A stretch of 64,000 nucleotides of DNA from Bordetella pseudohinzii (GCF_000657795.2 NZ_JHEP02000009.1:124001-188000); one strand, 5' to 3'; positions 1 through 9,826 are shown, counted from the stretch's first letter. Program-made: numbers and translations. Notes: generated by a model not told the origin, from the letters alone.

Positions 1-837
1 CAATGGGCCGGGTATGCCTTCGTGGCGCCCGGCGTGATCCTGCTCATCCTGATCCTGGGATTTCCGGCCGTCATGGCGGTCCTGCAGAGCCTGAGCATCG
101 GCGAGGCGGCGGGGCCCAGCCTGGCCGGCTATGCCCGGCTGGTCCAGGACGCGGAGTTCCGGGCATCCCTGCTGAACACGGTCATCTTCGTCGTCTGTGT
201 CGTCGGGCTGCATTTCCTGCTCGGCCTGGGCGTGGCCCTGCTGCTCAATCAGCAGTTCCGCGGCCGCTGGCTGTTCCGGGTGATCGCCATCCTGCCCTGG
301 ACCATGCCCGATGTGATCGGCGGGCTGATTTTCCGCTTTATCTTCGATACGCTGTCCGGCGGCGTGAACCTGGTCATCCAGCTGGCGGGCGGCACGCCGG
401 TGGATTGGCTGGGCCATCCGCAATGGTCGCTGATGACCGTCATCCTGGCCGAAGCCTGGCGCGGCTATCCCTATGTGATGCTGATCCTCCTGGCCGGCCT
501 GCAAGCCATCCCGCGCGATCAATACGAGGCCGCCGAGATCGACGGCGTCGGCAAGTGGAAGGTCTTCGCGCACATCACCTTGCCCAATCTGCGCCCCATG
601 ATCGCCATCGCGCTCATCCTGGACGCCATCTGGGAATGCCGGCTCTTCGGCATGATCTACGGCATGACGGGCGGCGGACCGGGCTATGCCACCCAGAACC
701 TGACCCTGCTGGTCTACAAGAACTACTTCCAGTTCTTCGACAGCGCCTACGCCTCGTCGATCGCCGTTGTGCTGGCCGCCCTATTGCTGGTGCTGGCGGT
801 CCCCTATGTGCGCACGACCCTGAAGGAACAAAGGTAA
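1..837 (+). CDS. Sugar ABC transporter permease, MalF/UgpA type (5' end outside window)
   Basis: The reading frame is open from base 1 (first residues QWAGYAFVAPG), so the true start lies upstream; the GTG at 22 is only an internal codon. It is an inner-membrane permease of the carbohydrate-uptake ABC class with about six hydrophobic segments. The cytoplasmic EAA loop that docks the ATPase is visible around 529-600 (EAAEIDGVGKWKVF followed by ITLPNLRP). It ends in TAA only 4 nt before the next permease, so the two form a heterodimeric pair energised by the ATPase at 3379. The periplasmic binding protein should lie just upstream, outside the window. The substrate is not readable; neighbouring enzymes suggest a sugar, sugar acid or polyol. 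Confidence 0.93.
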   Translation, partial: QWAGYAFVAPGVILLILILGFPAVMAVLQSLSIGEAAGPSLAGYARLVQDAEFRASLLNTVIFVVCVVGLHFLLGLGVALLLNQQFRGRWLFRVIAILPWTMPDVIGGLIFRFIFDTLSGGVNLVIQLAGGTPVDWLGHPQWSLMTVILAEAWRGYPYVMLILLAGLQAIPRDQYEAAEIDGVGKWKVFAHITLPNLRPMIAIALILDAIWECRLFGMIYGMTGGGPGYATQNLTLLVYKNYFQFFDSAYASSIAVVLAALLLVLAVPYVRTTLKEQR

Positions 838-841
838 TCCG

Positions 842-1672
842 ATGCGATCCCGTTTCACTGCCTGGATATGGACCTACGCCGCGCTGTTCGCGATGGCCGC
901 TTATAACCTGCTGCCCTATTTCTGGATGGTGTCCTCGTCGCTGAAGACCGACCAGGAAGTCACGGCCGTGCCGCCCACCCTTTTCCCGCACGAACTGACC
1001 ACGGCCGCCTACAGCCGTATCTGGGAGCAGGAAGGCTTTGTGCGCTACTTCTTGAACAGCGTGCAGGTCTCGGCGGCCACCGCCCTGCTGTCGGCCGCGG
1101 CCGGCCTGTTCTGCGCCTATGGCTTCTCGCGCTTTCGTTTCCGCGGCCGCGAGCTGCTGATGATTCTCTTCCTGGCCAGCCAGGTCATTCCCGGGGTGCT
1201 GCTGGTCGGCCCTTACTTCAAGCTGGTGACGCTGGCCGGGCTTTATGACACCCATCTGGCGCTCATCCTGGCGCAGACCACCCTCACTCTGCCGTTTTCG
1301 GTCTGGATGCTCAAGGGCTATATCGACACGGTGCCCACCGAAATCGACCAGGCGGCCGAGATGGACGGCGCCTCCAAACTGCAATGCCTGCGCTATTGCA
1401 TTCTGCCCAATATCTTGCCGGGCCTGGTCGCCACCATGATCTTCGCCTTTCTGCTGGCCTGGGGCGATCTGCTATGGGCCCTGTGCCTGATCAACGATCC
1501 GGCCAGGCAGACCATGACCCTGGGCATCACCAACCTGGTCGGCCAGTTCCGCGTGCTGTGGTCGGACGTCATGGCGGCCACTGTCATCGGCTGCGCCATC
1601 CCGGCGTTCGCCTATGTCTTCCTCCAGCGCTATCTGGTCCAGAGTTCTGCCGGTTCGGCAGTCAAGGGGTAA
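842..1672 (+). CDS. Sugar ABC transporter permease, MalG/UgpE type
   Basis: 276-residue inner-membrane protein, the usual size of a MalG-like permease. It has an N-terminal hydrophobic segment (ALFAMAAYNLLPYFW), further membrane spans and the EAA-loop signature DQAAEMDGASKLQC with ILPNILPG near residues 165-190. It starts at ATG 842, 4 nt after the partner permease, and is followed after 4 nt by the aldo/keto reductase-like gene, so translation is probably coupled. Together with the upstream permease and the ATPase at 3379 it completes a CUT1-type importer. Substrate unknown. Confidence 0.93.
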   Translation: MRSRFTAWIWTYAALFAMAAYNLLPYFWMVSSSLKTDQEVTAVPPTLFPHELTTAAYSRIWEQEGFVRYFLNSVQVSAATALLSAAAGLFCAYGFSRFRFRGRELLMILFLASQVIPGVLLVGPYFKLVTLAGLYDTHLALILAQTTLTLPFSVWMLKGYIDTVPTEIDQAAEMDGASKLQCLRYCILPNILPGLVATMIFAFLLAWGDLLWALCLINDPARQTMTLGITNLVGQFRVLWSDVMAATVIGCAIPAFAYVFLQRYLVQSSAGSAVKG

Positions 1673-1676
1673 TGAC

Positions 1677-2621
1677 GTGCATGTTATCGATCTGCCCAAT
1701 GGCGGCAGCCTCAGCGAACTGATCCTGGGCGGCCACGAATACCTGCCCGATGGCCGTTCGCGCGCCTTCAACGAAGACATGGCCCGCGCCGTGACGCCGG
1801 GCGTGGTGTTTCCCGGCTTTGGCGGCCCCGGCCGCCTGGCGGTGCTGCGCCGCGCGCTCGACGCCGGGGTGCGCGCCTTTGACGTGACCATAGACTCCGA
1901 AAAAGAGGCCCTGGGCCGCAACCTGCGCCAACTGGGCGCGCGGGACGCAACCGTGCAGACGCGCCCGGAGGGCATGCTCTATGGCTACGATCCCGCCAAC
2001 CGCAAGCTGGTCACCCCAGGGCTGTTGCGCGCCGAAGTGCGGCGCATCATCGACATGATGCAAGTGCCCCGCATCGACATCCTCAATATCGGCATCCTGC
2101 GCGACGCCCTGGACGCCGATGCCGATTACCTGTCCAGGCTGGCGGACATCCTGGGCGGCCTCAAGCAGGAAGGCCTTATCGCTCACGCCGCGGCCGACAG
2201 TTTTTCGGGCGCGCGCTGCTATCTCGCCATGATCGCCTGCGGCGCCTTCGACAGCATCAATATCAATTTCAACCTGGCCGACGACCACGCCCTGGACGAG
2301 GTGATCCCGGCCGCGCGGGCGCGCGGCATGCGGGTGGTGGCCCGCGAGATCTACCTCAAGGGCGAGCTGTTTCGCATCGCCCGCGACCTTGGCCTGCCCG
2401 CCGCCGGCGCCGCGCGCGCCGCCTACAAATGGGTGTTGAGCCTGACCGGCATCGACGCCTGCATCCTCGGCGCGCAGGACGAAGCCCAGCTGCAGGCCAG
2501 CCTCGACGCCCTGGCCTCGCGCCGGCTGGACAGCGACGACCTCAATACCCTGGACCGCCTGTTCGCGGCCCCCGCCTTGCGGACGCTGCGCGAGACCAAT
2601 CGCGCGCGATTCATCCTCTGA
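1677..2621 (+). CDS. Divergent aldo/keto reductase-fold protein
   Basis: 314-residue TIM-barrel protein resembling aldo/keto reductases. The core FGGPGRLAVLRRALDAG followed by AFDVTIDSEKEALGRNL matches the FD-TA-YG-SE-LG-L block of the family, and later segments (DILNIGILRDAL; GLIAHAAADSF; ACILGA) follow the usual barrel order. The Tyr-Gly of the catalytic tetrad block is missing, so ordinary NADPH-dependent carbonyl reduction is doubtful. I chose GTG 1677 because AAGGGG lies 7 nt upstream and the permease stops 4 nt before; an ATG at 1672 is in another frame and closes after 16 codons. It lies inside an ABC sugar-transport operon, so a role in metabolising the imported compound is inferred. 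Confidence 0.75.
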   Translation: MHVIDLPNGGSLSELILGGHEYLPDGRSRAFNEDMARAVTPGVVFPGFGGPGRLAVLRRALDAGVRAFDVTIDSEKEALGRNLRQLGARDATVQTRPEGMLYGYDPANRKLVTPGLLRAEVRRIIDMMQVPRIDILNIGILRDALDADADYLSRLADILGGLKQEGLIAHAAADSFSGARCYLAMIACGAFDSININFNLADDHALDEVIPAARARGMRVVAREIYLKGELFRIARDLGLPAAGAARAAYKWVLSLTGIDACILGAQDEAQLQASLDALASRRLDSDDLNTLDRLFAAPALRTLRETNRARFIL

Positions 2622-2641
2622 CCCCACGAGCCCACGACATC

Positions 2642-3361
2642 ATGAGCACCCCCGTTTCCGAAGCGCTTCGCCAGCAACTGTCCCAAGTCAGCATCGCCAC
2701 GCTGTCCACGGCGCTGTTCAAGCGCGGTTTACGCAATACGGTGATCCAGGGCGTCCTGCCCGTGAATCCGGACGCCCCCCGCATGGTCGGCGCGGCCACC
2801 ACGCTGCGCTACATCCCTTCGCGCGAGGATCTCGACCACGTGGGCGTGTTCGCCGACCCGGAGAACGCCCAGCGCAAGGTCGTCGAACGCATGCCGGCCG
2901 GCAATGTGCTGGTCATCGACAGCCGCGAGGACGCCGGCGCGGCCTCGGCCGGCAGCATCCTCATCAATCGCCTGATGGTGCGCGGAGTGCGCGGCATCGT
3001 GACCGATGGCGGTTTTCGCGACACGCCGGAACTCAAGGCGATGGATTATCCGGTCTATTGCGCCCGGCCGTCGGCGCCCACCAACCTGACCCGGCATCAT
3101 GCTGCCGACATCGATCTGCCCATCGGCTGCGGCGGCGTCCCCGTCTATCCGGGCGATGTGATCGTCGGCGACGCCGAAGGCGTGATCGTGATCCCCGCCC
3201 ATCTGGCGCAGGAGATCGCCGATGAAGCCAGCGAGATGACGGTATTCGAGGACTATGTGACCGAGCGCGTGCGCGAAGGCGCCAGCACCTTCGGCCTCTA
3301 CCCGCCCTCGGAAGCCGCCAAGGCCGTTTTCGAGGCCTGGCAGCGCGACAACCATCGCTGA
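2642..3361 (+). CDS. RraA/HMG-aldolase family protein
   Basis: 239 residues, a typical length for the RraA-like/4-hydroxy-4-methyl-2-oxoglutarate aldolase family. The hallmark GIVTDGGFRDTPEL (about residues 118-131) supplies the Arg-Asp pair used for substrate and metal binding. ASAGSILINRLMVRGVRG and VYPGDVIVGDAEGVIVIP are the other conserved blocks. Members can be class II pyruvate aldolases or oxaloacetate decarboxylases, or may only modulate RNase E; the sugar-transport operon context favours an aldolase or decarboxylase role in catabolism. It starts 20 nt after the aldo/keto reductase-like gene. The exact reaction cannot be told from sequence. Confidence 0.85.
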   Translation: MSTPVSEALRQQLSQVSIATLSTALFKRGLRNTVIQGVLPVNPDAPRMVGAATTLRYIPSREDLDHVGVFADPENAQRKVVERMPAGNVLVIDSREDAGAASAGSILINRLMVRGVRGIVTDGGFRDTPELKAMDYPVYCARPSAPTNLTRHHAADIDLPIGCGGVPVYPGDVIVGDAEGVIVIPAHLAQEIADEASEMTVFEDYVTERVREGASTFGLYPPSEAAKAVFEAWQRDNHR

Positions 3362-3378
3362 AAACGGAACGAGACATC

Positions 3379-4449
<1,071 letters not shown>

Positions 4450-4480
4450 CGCCCCGCTAGGCCGGGCCGCCGCCCCGGGG

Positions 4481-5401
4481 CTAGCCGCCAAAACCGCGCT
4501 CGCGCTGCCTGACCAGCCGCGTGAGCGTCTGGTTCACGGGCGCGGTCATGCCGCATTTGGCGGCCTGCACCGGGATGGCGCCATTGATATAGCCGATCTC
4601 GCTGACGCGCCCGCGTTCATGGTCCAGCATGACCGAGGGCTTGGCGTCGCGGATGCGGTTGCCGAAGGCCAGCACATGCGCCACCGGGTCGGCGACCGCG
4701 ATCGGCACGCCCAAGGCGCGCGCCACGGTCCAGGCTTCGGTGGCCGCGGCCTGGCTCACCAGGCTGACATCGGGATCGTCCATGACGCCGCCTATGGTCA
4801 GGCCGCTCAAGGTGCACGGCGCGCTGTAGGCGACGTTGCAGATGAGTTTCTCCCATTGCATGGCCGCCAGGTCGCTCACCGCCTCGGCCGTGAAGCCCGC
4901 CGCGCGCCAGATGTCGGCGATCCGCTCCACCTGCTCGGGGCGCATGCCGGCATAGGCGCCCATGCGCACCGCCGACATACCGTTATGGTGCACATGTCCG
5001 GGCGCGGGCAAGGAGGCGCCGAAAGCCGCGGCGATCCCCACGGCCAGGCGGTCCGCGCCGATGGCGCCGGCCACGTCGTCGGCGCTGCCCAGGCCGTTCT
5101 GCAGGGTCAGCACAAGCGTATCGGGCCCGGTCATGGCGCGCGCCTGGGCGGCCGCCTCCGCGGCCTGGGCCGCCTTGACGGCGATGATGATGAGGTCGAC
5201 CGGCTCCTCGGGAGGCCGGGTATAGGCCCGCAGGCGCACCGTGCGGTCGCCGCTGGCGCCCTCCACGCGCAGGCCGCGTTCGGCCATGACGGCGATATGC
5301 TCGGCCCAGCGGGCGATGGCGATGACGTCGTGGCCGGCCGAGGCCAACAGACCGGCGTAGACCGAGCCCATCGCCCCGCAGCCCATGATGGCGATTTTCA
5401 T
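4481..5401 (-). CDS. Ketopantoate reductase-like (PanE/ApbA family) oxidoreductase
   Basis: 306-residue NAD(P)H-dependent reductase of the 2-dehydropantoate 2-reductase family. Dinucleotide motif GCGAMG is at residues 7-12, followed by the family block TLQNGLGSADDV and the substrate-domain helix MQWEKLICNVAYS carrying the conserved Lys. Start ATG 5401 is preceded by AAGGAG. It lies 14 nt downstream of the D-tartrate dehydratase gene in a three-gene operon with a Bug receptor, so it probably reduces a 2-keto acid formed in hydroxy-acid catabolism rather than making pantothenate. Paralogues with such non-biosynthetic roles are common; the substrate is not determinable here. Confidence 0.85.
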   Translation of the reverse strand: MKIAIMGCGAMGSVYAGLLASAGHDVIAIARWAEHIAVMAERGLRVEGASGDRTVRLRAYTRPPEEPVDLIIIAVKAAQAAEAAAQARAMTGPDTLVLTLQNGLGSADDVAGAIGADRLAVGIAAAFGASLPAPGHVHHNGMSAVRMGAYAGMRPEQVERIADIWRAAGFTAEAVSDLAAMQWEKLICNVAYSAPCTLSGLTIGGVMDDPDVSLVSQAAATEAWTVARALGVPIAVADPVAHVLAFGNRIRDAKPSVMLDHERGRVSEIGYINGAIPVQAAKCGMTAPVNQTLTRLVRQRERGFGG

Positions 5402-5415
5402 ATGACGCTCCTTCT

Positions 5416-6588
5416 TCAGCGCGCGGCCAGCGCGGCGATGGGCCCGGCCAGCTCCGGCTTTTGCTCCAGGCCGAAGCCCGGCGCATCGGTGGGCCGGACG
5501 CGGCCGCCGCCCAGCGCGCATTGGGGCGAATAGCCGCCGAAGGGCTGGAAGACGCCCGGATAGGCCTCGCAGCCGCCCAGGCCCAGGCCCACGGCGATAT
5601 GCAGATTGATCAGGTGTCCACCATGCGGATGCAGCTGCCGCCGGTCAAAGCCGGCCGCCTCCACCGCCGCCAGCATCTTCAGGTATTCGGTCAGGCCATA
5701 GGACAGGCCGGCGTCCATCTGCAGGATATCGCGTCCGGGCCGCATGCCGCCAAAACGCAGCAGATTGTTGACGTCGGGCAGCGAGAACAGGTTTTCGCCC
5801 GTGGCGATGGCGCCGCCATAGGCCTGGGCCACCCGATGGTTGAGCGCGTAGTCCAGCGGATCGCCGATTTCTTCGTACCAGCGCAAGGCATAGGGTTCCA
5901 TGGCCCGCGCATAGGCCAGCGCGGCGGCCTCGTCGAAACGCCCGTTGGCGTCGACCGCCAGGTTGGCGCCCTCGCCGGCCACGGTCAGCGCCGCCTCGAT
6001 GCGCGACAGGTCCTCGGCCAGGGGCGCGCCGCCTATCTTCATCTTGAACTTGCCGAATCCCTGGTCACGGTAGGCCTGGAACTCCTGCCGCAGGCGCTGC
6101 CGCGCATCGCCGCTGTCGTAGTAATAGCCGCCGGCGGCATAAACCGGCGCGCTGGCCTCGTCCACCGCGCGGCCCGCGTGGCGCGCGATGGTCAGATAGG
6201 CGGGCTCGTCGCGCAGCTTGGCGTTCAGGTCCCACAAGGCCAGCTCCAGCGCGGCCACCGCCGCCGCCCGGTCGCCATGGCCGCCGGGTTTTTCATTGCG
6301 CATCATGATGGCGCTGGCGCGCGCCGGATCGAAGGCGCCGCCGCTGTCGTCCAGCAGCGCTTGGGGCGCGGCGGCCAGCAGGCGCGGGATGAAGCGCTCG
6401 CGCAAGAGGCCGGGCTGGGCATAGCGGCCGATGGAATCAAAGGCATAGCCCACCAGCGGCCTGCCCTGGCGGCGCACATCGCATTCGATCGCCACCAGGG
6501 AGACCGTGTGCTCGGCGAAGTTGACCAGCGAATTGGAGAGATTGCCTTGAAGAGGGACGGAAATTTCCCGGATGGCGGTGATGCGCAT
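5416..6588 (-). CDS. tarD: D(-)-tartrate dehydratase, enolase superfamily
   Basis: 390 residues. With the ATG at 6588 as residue 1, the active-site residues I recall for Bradyrhizobium D-tartrate dehydratase fall on the same numbers: Lys184 in KMKIGG, Asp213 in VDANG, Glu239 in WYEE, Glu265 in ATGEN and His322 in HPHGGH. The three acids bind Mg2+, and Lys and His are the acid/base pair that dehydrates D-tartrate to oxaloacetate. The match also supports this start over an upstream in-frame ATG at 6663. The frame runs between a Bug receptor (upstream) and a ketoacid reductase (downstream). Family assignment is strong; substrate is very likely D-tartrate or a close analogue. Confidence 0.9.
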   Translation of the reverse strand: MRITAIREISVPLQGNLSNSLVNFAEHTVSLVAIECDVRRQGRPLVGYAFDSIGRYAQPGLLRERFIPRLLAAAPQALLDDSGGAFDPARASAIMMRNEKPGGHGDRAAAVAALELALWDLNAKLRDEPAYLTIARHAGRAVDEASAPVYAAGGYYYDSGDARQRLRQEFQAYRDQGFGKFKMKIGGAPLAEDLSRIEAALTVAGEGANLAVDANGRFDEAAALAYARAMEPYALRWYEEIGDPLDYALNHRVAQAYGGAIATGENLFSLPDVNNLLRFGGMRPGRDILQMDAGLSYGLTEYLKMLAAVEAAGFDRRQLHPHGGHLINLHIAVGLGLGGCEAYPGVFQPFGGYSPQCALGGGRVRPTDAPGFGLEQKPELAGPIAALAAR

Positions 6589-6659
6589 GGGGTGAGGCTC
6601 GAGAAAGTTGAGGTGAGGAATCGGGGCGGCCCGCGCAGGGCGGCCCGCGGAGGGCGGTG

Positions 6660-7649
6660 TCATTGCACGGAGATGCCGGCCGCCTGGATGATCTGCGCCC
6701 AGCGCGCGGTGTCGTCATGAATCAGCCTGGCGAAATCCTGGCGGCTGTCCACCACGGGCCAGGCGCCCAGCTCGATCATGCGCGCCTTCATGGTCTCGCC
6801 TCCCAGGGCCTGGCCGAGCGCGGCGTGCAGCTTGTCCAGCACCGGCACGGGGGTGCCGGCCGGCGCGAGCAGGCCATACCAGCTCGGGGAGTCGAAATCC
6901 TTCACACCGCCCTCGGCGATGGTCGGGATGGCGGGCGCGCCCGGGAAACGCTGCCCCGAGGTCACGGCGATGGCCTTGAGCTTGCCGTTCTTCAGGAAGG
7001 GATCGGCCACGGCCAGTCCGGTGACCAGCAGCGGGATCTGCCCCGAGACGATGTCGGCGATGGCCTGAGCGCCGCTCTTGTAGGGGATATGGGTCATCTT
7101 CATGCCGGTGGCGCGGGCAAGCCGTTCGCCGACCAGATGGCCCATGCTGCCCGCCCCCGCGCTGCCGAAGTCCAGCGTGCCGCCCTCCTTGCGGTCCAGC
7201 GCCACCAGCTCGGGCAGCGTATCGGCCTTGAGCCGAGGGTTGGCCACCAGCACCAGGGGCACGTTGGCGATGCGTGAAATGGGCGCGAAGTCGCTCTGCG
7301 GCTTGAAGGGCAGCTGCTTGTACAGCGAGGGATTGATGACCAGCGTGGCGTCGGCCGCGAAGAGCAGCGTATAGCCGTCGGGCGCGGCCTTGGCCACCGC
7401 ATCGCTGCCAATATTGCCGTTGGCGCCGGGACGGTTTTCCACCACCACGGTCTGCCCCAGCGCCGCGCCCAGGGCCTGGCCCAGCATCCGGCCCAGGATA
7501 TCGGTCGTGCCGCCCGCGCCGAAAGGCACGATCAGCCGGATGGGCCGTTCAGGGTAGCCAGAGGCCTGCGCCGGCGCGCCGCCCAGCGCCAGGCCCATCG
7601 CCGCCACCATGGCCAGCGCGCGATTGCGGACTTGCTTGATGCCTGTCAT
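6660..7649 (-). CDS. Bug-family (TctC-like) periplasmic solute-binding protein
   Basis: 329 residues with a Sec signal peptide (Lys/Arg start, then ALAMVAAMGLALGGAPAQA) and the family pattern YPERPIRLIVPFGAGGTTDILGR followed by VVVENRPGANGNIGSD. Bug proteins bind small carboxylates for tripartite tricarboxylate transporters, but no TctA or TctB membrane gene is in the window. Start ATG 7649 has GGGAGA just upstream. It is the first gene of the minus-strand operon with D-tartrate dehydratase, which suggests tartrate or a related hydroxy-diacid as ligand (inference). Its promoter shares the operator-rich intergenic region with the LeuC-like gene. Confidence 0.92.
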   Translation of the reverse strand: MTGIKQVRNRALAMVAAMGLALGGAPAQASGYPERPIRLIVPFGAGGTTDILGRMLGQALGAALGQTVVVENRPGANGNIGSDAVAKAAPDGYTLLFAADATLVINPSLYKQLPFKPQSDFAPISRIANVPLVLVANPRLKADTLPELVALDRKEGGTLDFGSAGAGSMGHLVGERLARATGMKMTHIPYKSGAQAIADIVSGQIPLLVTGLAVADPFLKNGKLKAIAVTSGQRFPGAPAIPTIAEGGVKDFDSPSWYGLLAPAGTPVPVLDKLHAALGQALGGETMKARMIELGAWPVVDSRQDFARLIHDDTARWAQIIQAAGISVQ

Positions 7650-7681
7650 CGATGTCTCCCTGCTGCTGTTGTCGTTGTGTC

Positions 7682-7701
7682 TAATGCACACGTTTGCATT
7701 A
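7682..7701. promoter_or_regulatory. LacI-type operator O1 in divergent promoter region
   Basis: Near-perfect 20-bp palindrome TAATGCACACGTTTGCATTA, with 9 of 10 positions matching between half-sites and a central CG step, as is usual for LacI/GalR-family operators. It lies 33-52 nt upstream of the Bug receptor start and next to a TATAAT at 7709-7714. The likely binder is the LacI regulator at 9814 (inference). Confidence 0.7.
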
Positions 7702-7769
7702 AGTGGACTATAATCCTTGCCATGACGATGAATAACTACTCGTTTACCCGAGTAAAAACATAAACGTCA

Positions 7770-7789
7770 TTTTTCATACGTGTGCACTA
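7770..7789. promoter_or_regulatory. LacI-type operator O2, one strong and one weak half-site
   Basis: The right half-site GTGTGCACTA is the reverse complement of TAGTGCACAC, a 9/10 match to the O1 half-site, around the same central CG. The left half TTTTTCATAC matches at 6/10. It ends 11 nt before the LeuC-like start codon and overlaps the ribosome-binding region, consistent with repression by the same LacI protein. Centre-to-centre distance to O1 is 88 bp. A separate TACTCG...CGAGTA inverted repeat lies between them at 7737-7754. Confidence 0.55.
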
Positions 7790-7800
7790 AAGAGGGAGAC

Positions 7801-9216
7801 ATGACGCCATCCATCCCCAAGCGGCCGCGGACCTTGTTCGACAAGTTCTGGGCCAGCCACCACGTCGCCGACCTGGAGGACGGTCGCAGCCTGGTGCACA
7901 TCGACCGTCATCTCCTGCACGACCTGTCCAGCCCGCAGGCCTTCGACGCCCTGCGCGCCGCCGGCCGCCGCGTGCAAAGCCCGGGGCGCAACATCGCCAT
8001 CGCCGACCATATCGTCTCCACCGCCCCCGGCCGCCAGGCCGAGCGCGTGCCCGGCGGCGACGCCATGCTGGACGCCCTGGCCGCCAACGCGGCCGAGTTC
8101 GGCCTGCGGCATTACGGCCAGGACCATCCGGACCAGGGCATTGTCCATGTGCTGGCGCCCGAGCTGGGCCTGGTGCTGCCCGGCATGACGGTGGCCTGCG
8201 GCGACAGCCACACTTCGACGCTCGGCGCCCTGGGCGCCTGGGCCTGGGGCATAGGCACCTCAGAGGCCGAACATGTGCTGGCCACCCAGACCCTGGCCAT
8301 GCGCCGCCCGGCCGCCATGCGCCTGACGCTGACCGGCGCCCTGCCCCCGGCCCTGAGCGCCAAGGACATGGCCCTGCATGTGCTGCGCCGCATCGGCGTG
8401 CGCGGCGCGCCCGTGGGCTTTCTCGAACTGGCGGGTCCGGCGGTCGCCGCCTTGCCCATGGAGGGGCGCCTGACCGTCTGCAATATGGCCATCGAAGCCG
8501 GGGCGCGGGCGGCGGTCATCGCGCCCGACGCCGTCACGCTGCGTTACCTGCGCCAGCACGCGCCCGACGTCTGCGCCGATCCGCGCGCCATGGCGGATTT
8601 CCAGCGCTGGCGCGGCGATGCCCAGGCGCGCTACGAGACCGAGCTGGCGCTGGAGCTGTCCCTGCGCGAGCCGCAGCTGAGCTGGGGCACCGATCCCTCC
8701 CAGGTCGCCGGCGTGGGCGAGGCATTGCCCGACCCGAACCAGGCCGCTGACGAGGCCGGCCGCGCCGCGCTCTTGCGCGCCTACCGCTATATGGATCTCG
8801 CGCCGGGCCGGCCGCTGGCGGGCACCCCGGTGCAATGGGTCTTCATCGGCTCCTGCACCAATGGCCGGCTGTCGGATCTGCGCGCGGCCGCGGACATCGC
8901 GCAAGGCAGACGGGTGGCCGCCGGCGTGCGCGCGCTGGTGGTGCCCGGCTCGCGGCGCGTCAAGCGCGCCGCCGAAGCGCTGGGGCTGGACCGCATCTTC
9001 ATCGAGGCGGGTTTTGAATGGCGCGAGCCGGGCTGCTCGATGTGCGTGGGCATGAACGCCGATCACGTTCCGGCCGGCCAGCGCTGCGTGACCACATCCA
9101 ACCGCAACTTCGAGGGCCGCCAGGGCCCGGGCGCGCGCAGCCACCTGGCCAGCCCCGCCAGCGCGGCCGCCGCGGCCCTTGCCGGCCACATCGTCGACCA
9201 CAGGGAATTGGTCTAA
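7801..9216 (+). CDS. Aconitase-superfamily hydro-lyase large subunit, LeuC-like
   Basis: 471 residues, the usual length of 3-isopropylmalate dehydratase large subunits. The [4Fe-4S] ligand cysteines are Cys352 (GSCTNGR) and Cys412/Cys415 (CSMCVGMN). The substrate block [23 protein letters not shown] is at about 133-155. Start ATG 7801 has AGAGGGAG upstream. It is translated with its small subunit, which begins 1 nt after the stop. No other leucine gene is nearby; the pair sits between a LacI regulator and a tartrate-type operon, so isomerisation or hydration of a catabolic diacid (citramalate or dimethylmalate type) is a reasonable alternative to leucine synthesis. Confidence 0.9.
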   Translation: MTPSIPKRPRTLFDKFWASHHVADLEDGRSLVHIDRHLLHDLSSPQAFDALRAAGRRVQSPGRNIAIADHIVSTAPGRQAERVPGGDAMLDALAANAAEFGLRHYGQDHPDQGIVHVLAPELGLVLPGMTVACGDSHTSTLGALGAWAWGIGTSEAEHVLATQTLAMRRPAAMRLTLTGALPPALSAKDMALHVLRRIGVRGAPVGFLELAGPAVAALPMEGRLTVCNMAIEAGARAAVIAPDAVTLRYLRQHAPDVCADPRAMADFQRWRGDAQARYETELALELSLREPQLSWGTDPSQVAGVGEALPDPNQAADEAGRAALLRAYRYMDLAPGRPLAGTPVQWVFIGSCTNGRLSDLRAAADIAQGRRVAAGVRALVVPGSRRVKRAAEALGLDRIFIEAGFEWREPGCSMCVGMNADHVPAGQRCVTTSNRNFEGRQGPGARSHLASPASAAAAALAGHIVDHRELV

Positions 9217-9217
9217 C

Positions 9218-9826
9218 ATGAAGCCCTTCCTCAGCGCCCACGGCAGCATGCTCCCCTTGAACCAGGACAACATCGACACCGATGCCATCGTGCCCCAGCG
9301 CTGGCTGGTGACCGTTGCGCGCGGCGGCCTGGCCGACGGTTTCATGGGCGCCTGGCGCTACGACGGGCAAGGCCGTCCGCGCCCCGATTGCGTGCTCAAT
9401 CAAGCAGGCTACCAAGGCGCGGCCATCGTCGTGGCGCGCAAGAACTACGGCTGCGGCTCCTCGCGCGAGCACGCGGTCTGGGCCCATCAGGGATACGGCA
9501 TCCAGGCCATCGTGGCCGAGAGCTATGGGCCCATCTTTCACGACAACTGCCTGAAAAACGGGCTGCTGCCCGTGACCCTGCCGGCCGCCGCCATCGAGGC
9601 GCTGACACGCCAGGCGCTGGCGCTGCCCGGCGCCGGCTGCACCGTGGACCTGGCCGCCCAGCGCGTCACCGGCCCCGACGGACAGGCGTATGGCTTTGAC
9701 CTCGACCCCGGCCAGCGGCGCCTGCTGCTCGACGGCATCGACGACATCGACCTCGCCTGGCGCCGCGCCGCGGCCATCGAACGCTTTCAAACCGAGCAAC
9801 AAGCACAAAGACCATGGCTGGCATAG
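9218..9826 (+). CDS. Aconitase-superfamily hydro-lyase small subunit, LeuD-like
   Basis: 202 residues. The swivel-domain hallmarks are visible: [13 protein letters not shown] near residues 17-29, [13 protein letters not shown] near 77-89 (phosphate or carboxylate-binding loop) and [13 protein letters not shown]. It starts 1 nt after the large-subunit stop and is expected to form the heterodimer with it. Its last 13 nt overlap the start of the LacI gene, so all three genes are one transcript. Substrate as for the large subunit: family certain, reaction not. Confidence 0.9.
   Translation: MKPFLSAHGSMLPLNQDNIDTDAIVPQRWLVTVARGGLADGFMGAWRYDGQGRPRPDCVLNQAGYQGAAIVVARKNYGCGSSREHAVWAHQGYGIQAIVAESYGPIFHDNCLKNGLLPVTLPAAAIEALTRQALALPGAGCTVDLAAQRVTGPDGQAYGFDLDPGQRRLLLDGIDDIDLAWRRAAAIERFQTEQQAQRPWLA

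Noticed and set aside
4450-4480. Terminator between the ABC ATPase and PanE-like genes
   Set aside because: GCTAG...CTAGC arms are present, but the stem is interrupted by mismatches and lacks a T-tract on either strand.
4481-5401. Pantothenate biosynthesis gene panE
   Set aside because: The fold is right, but it is co-transcribed with a tartrate dehydratase and a Bug receptor and no panB/panC is near, so I kept only the family name.
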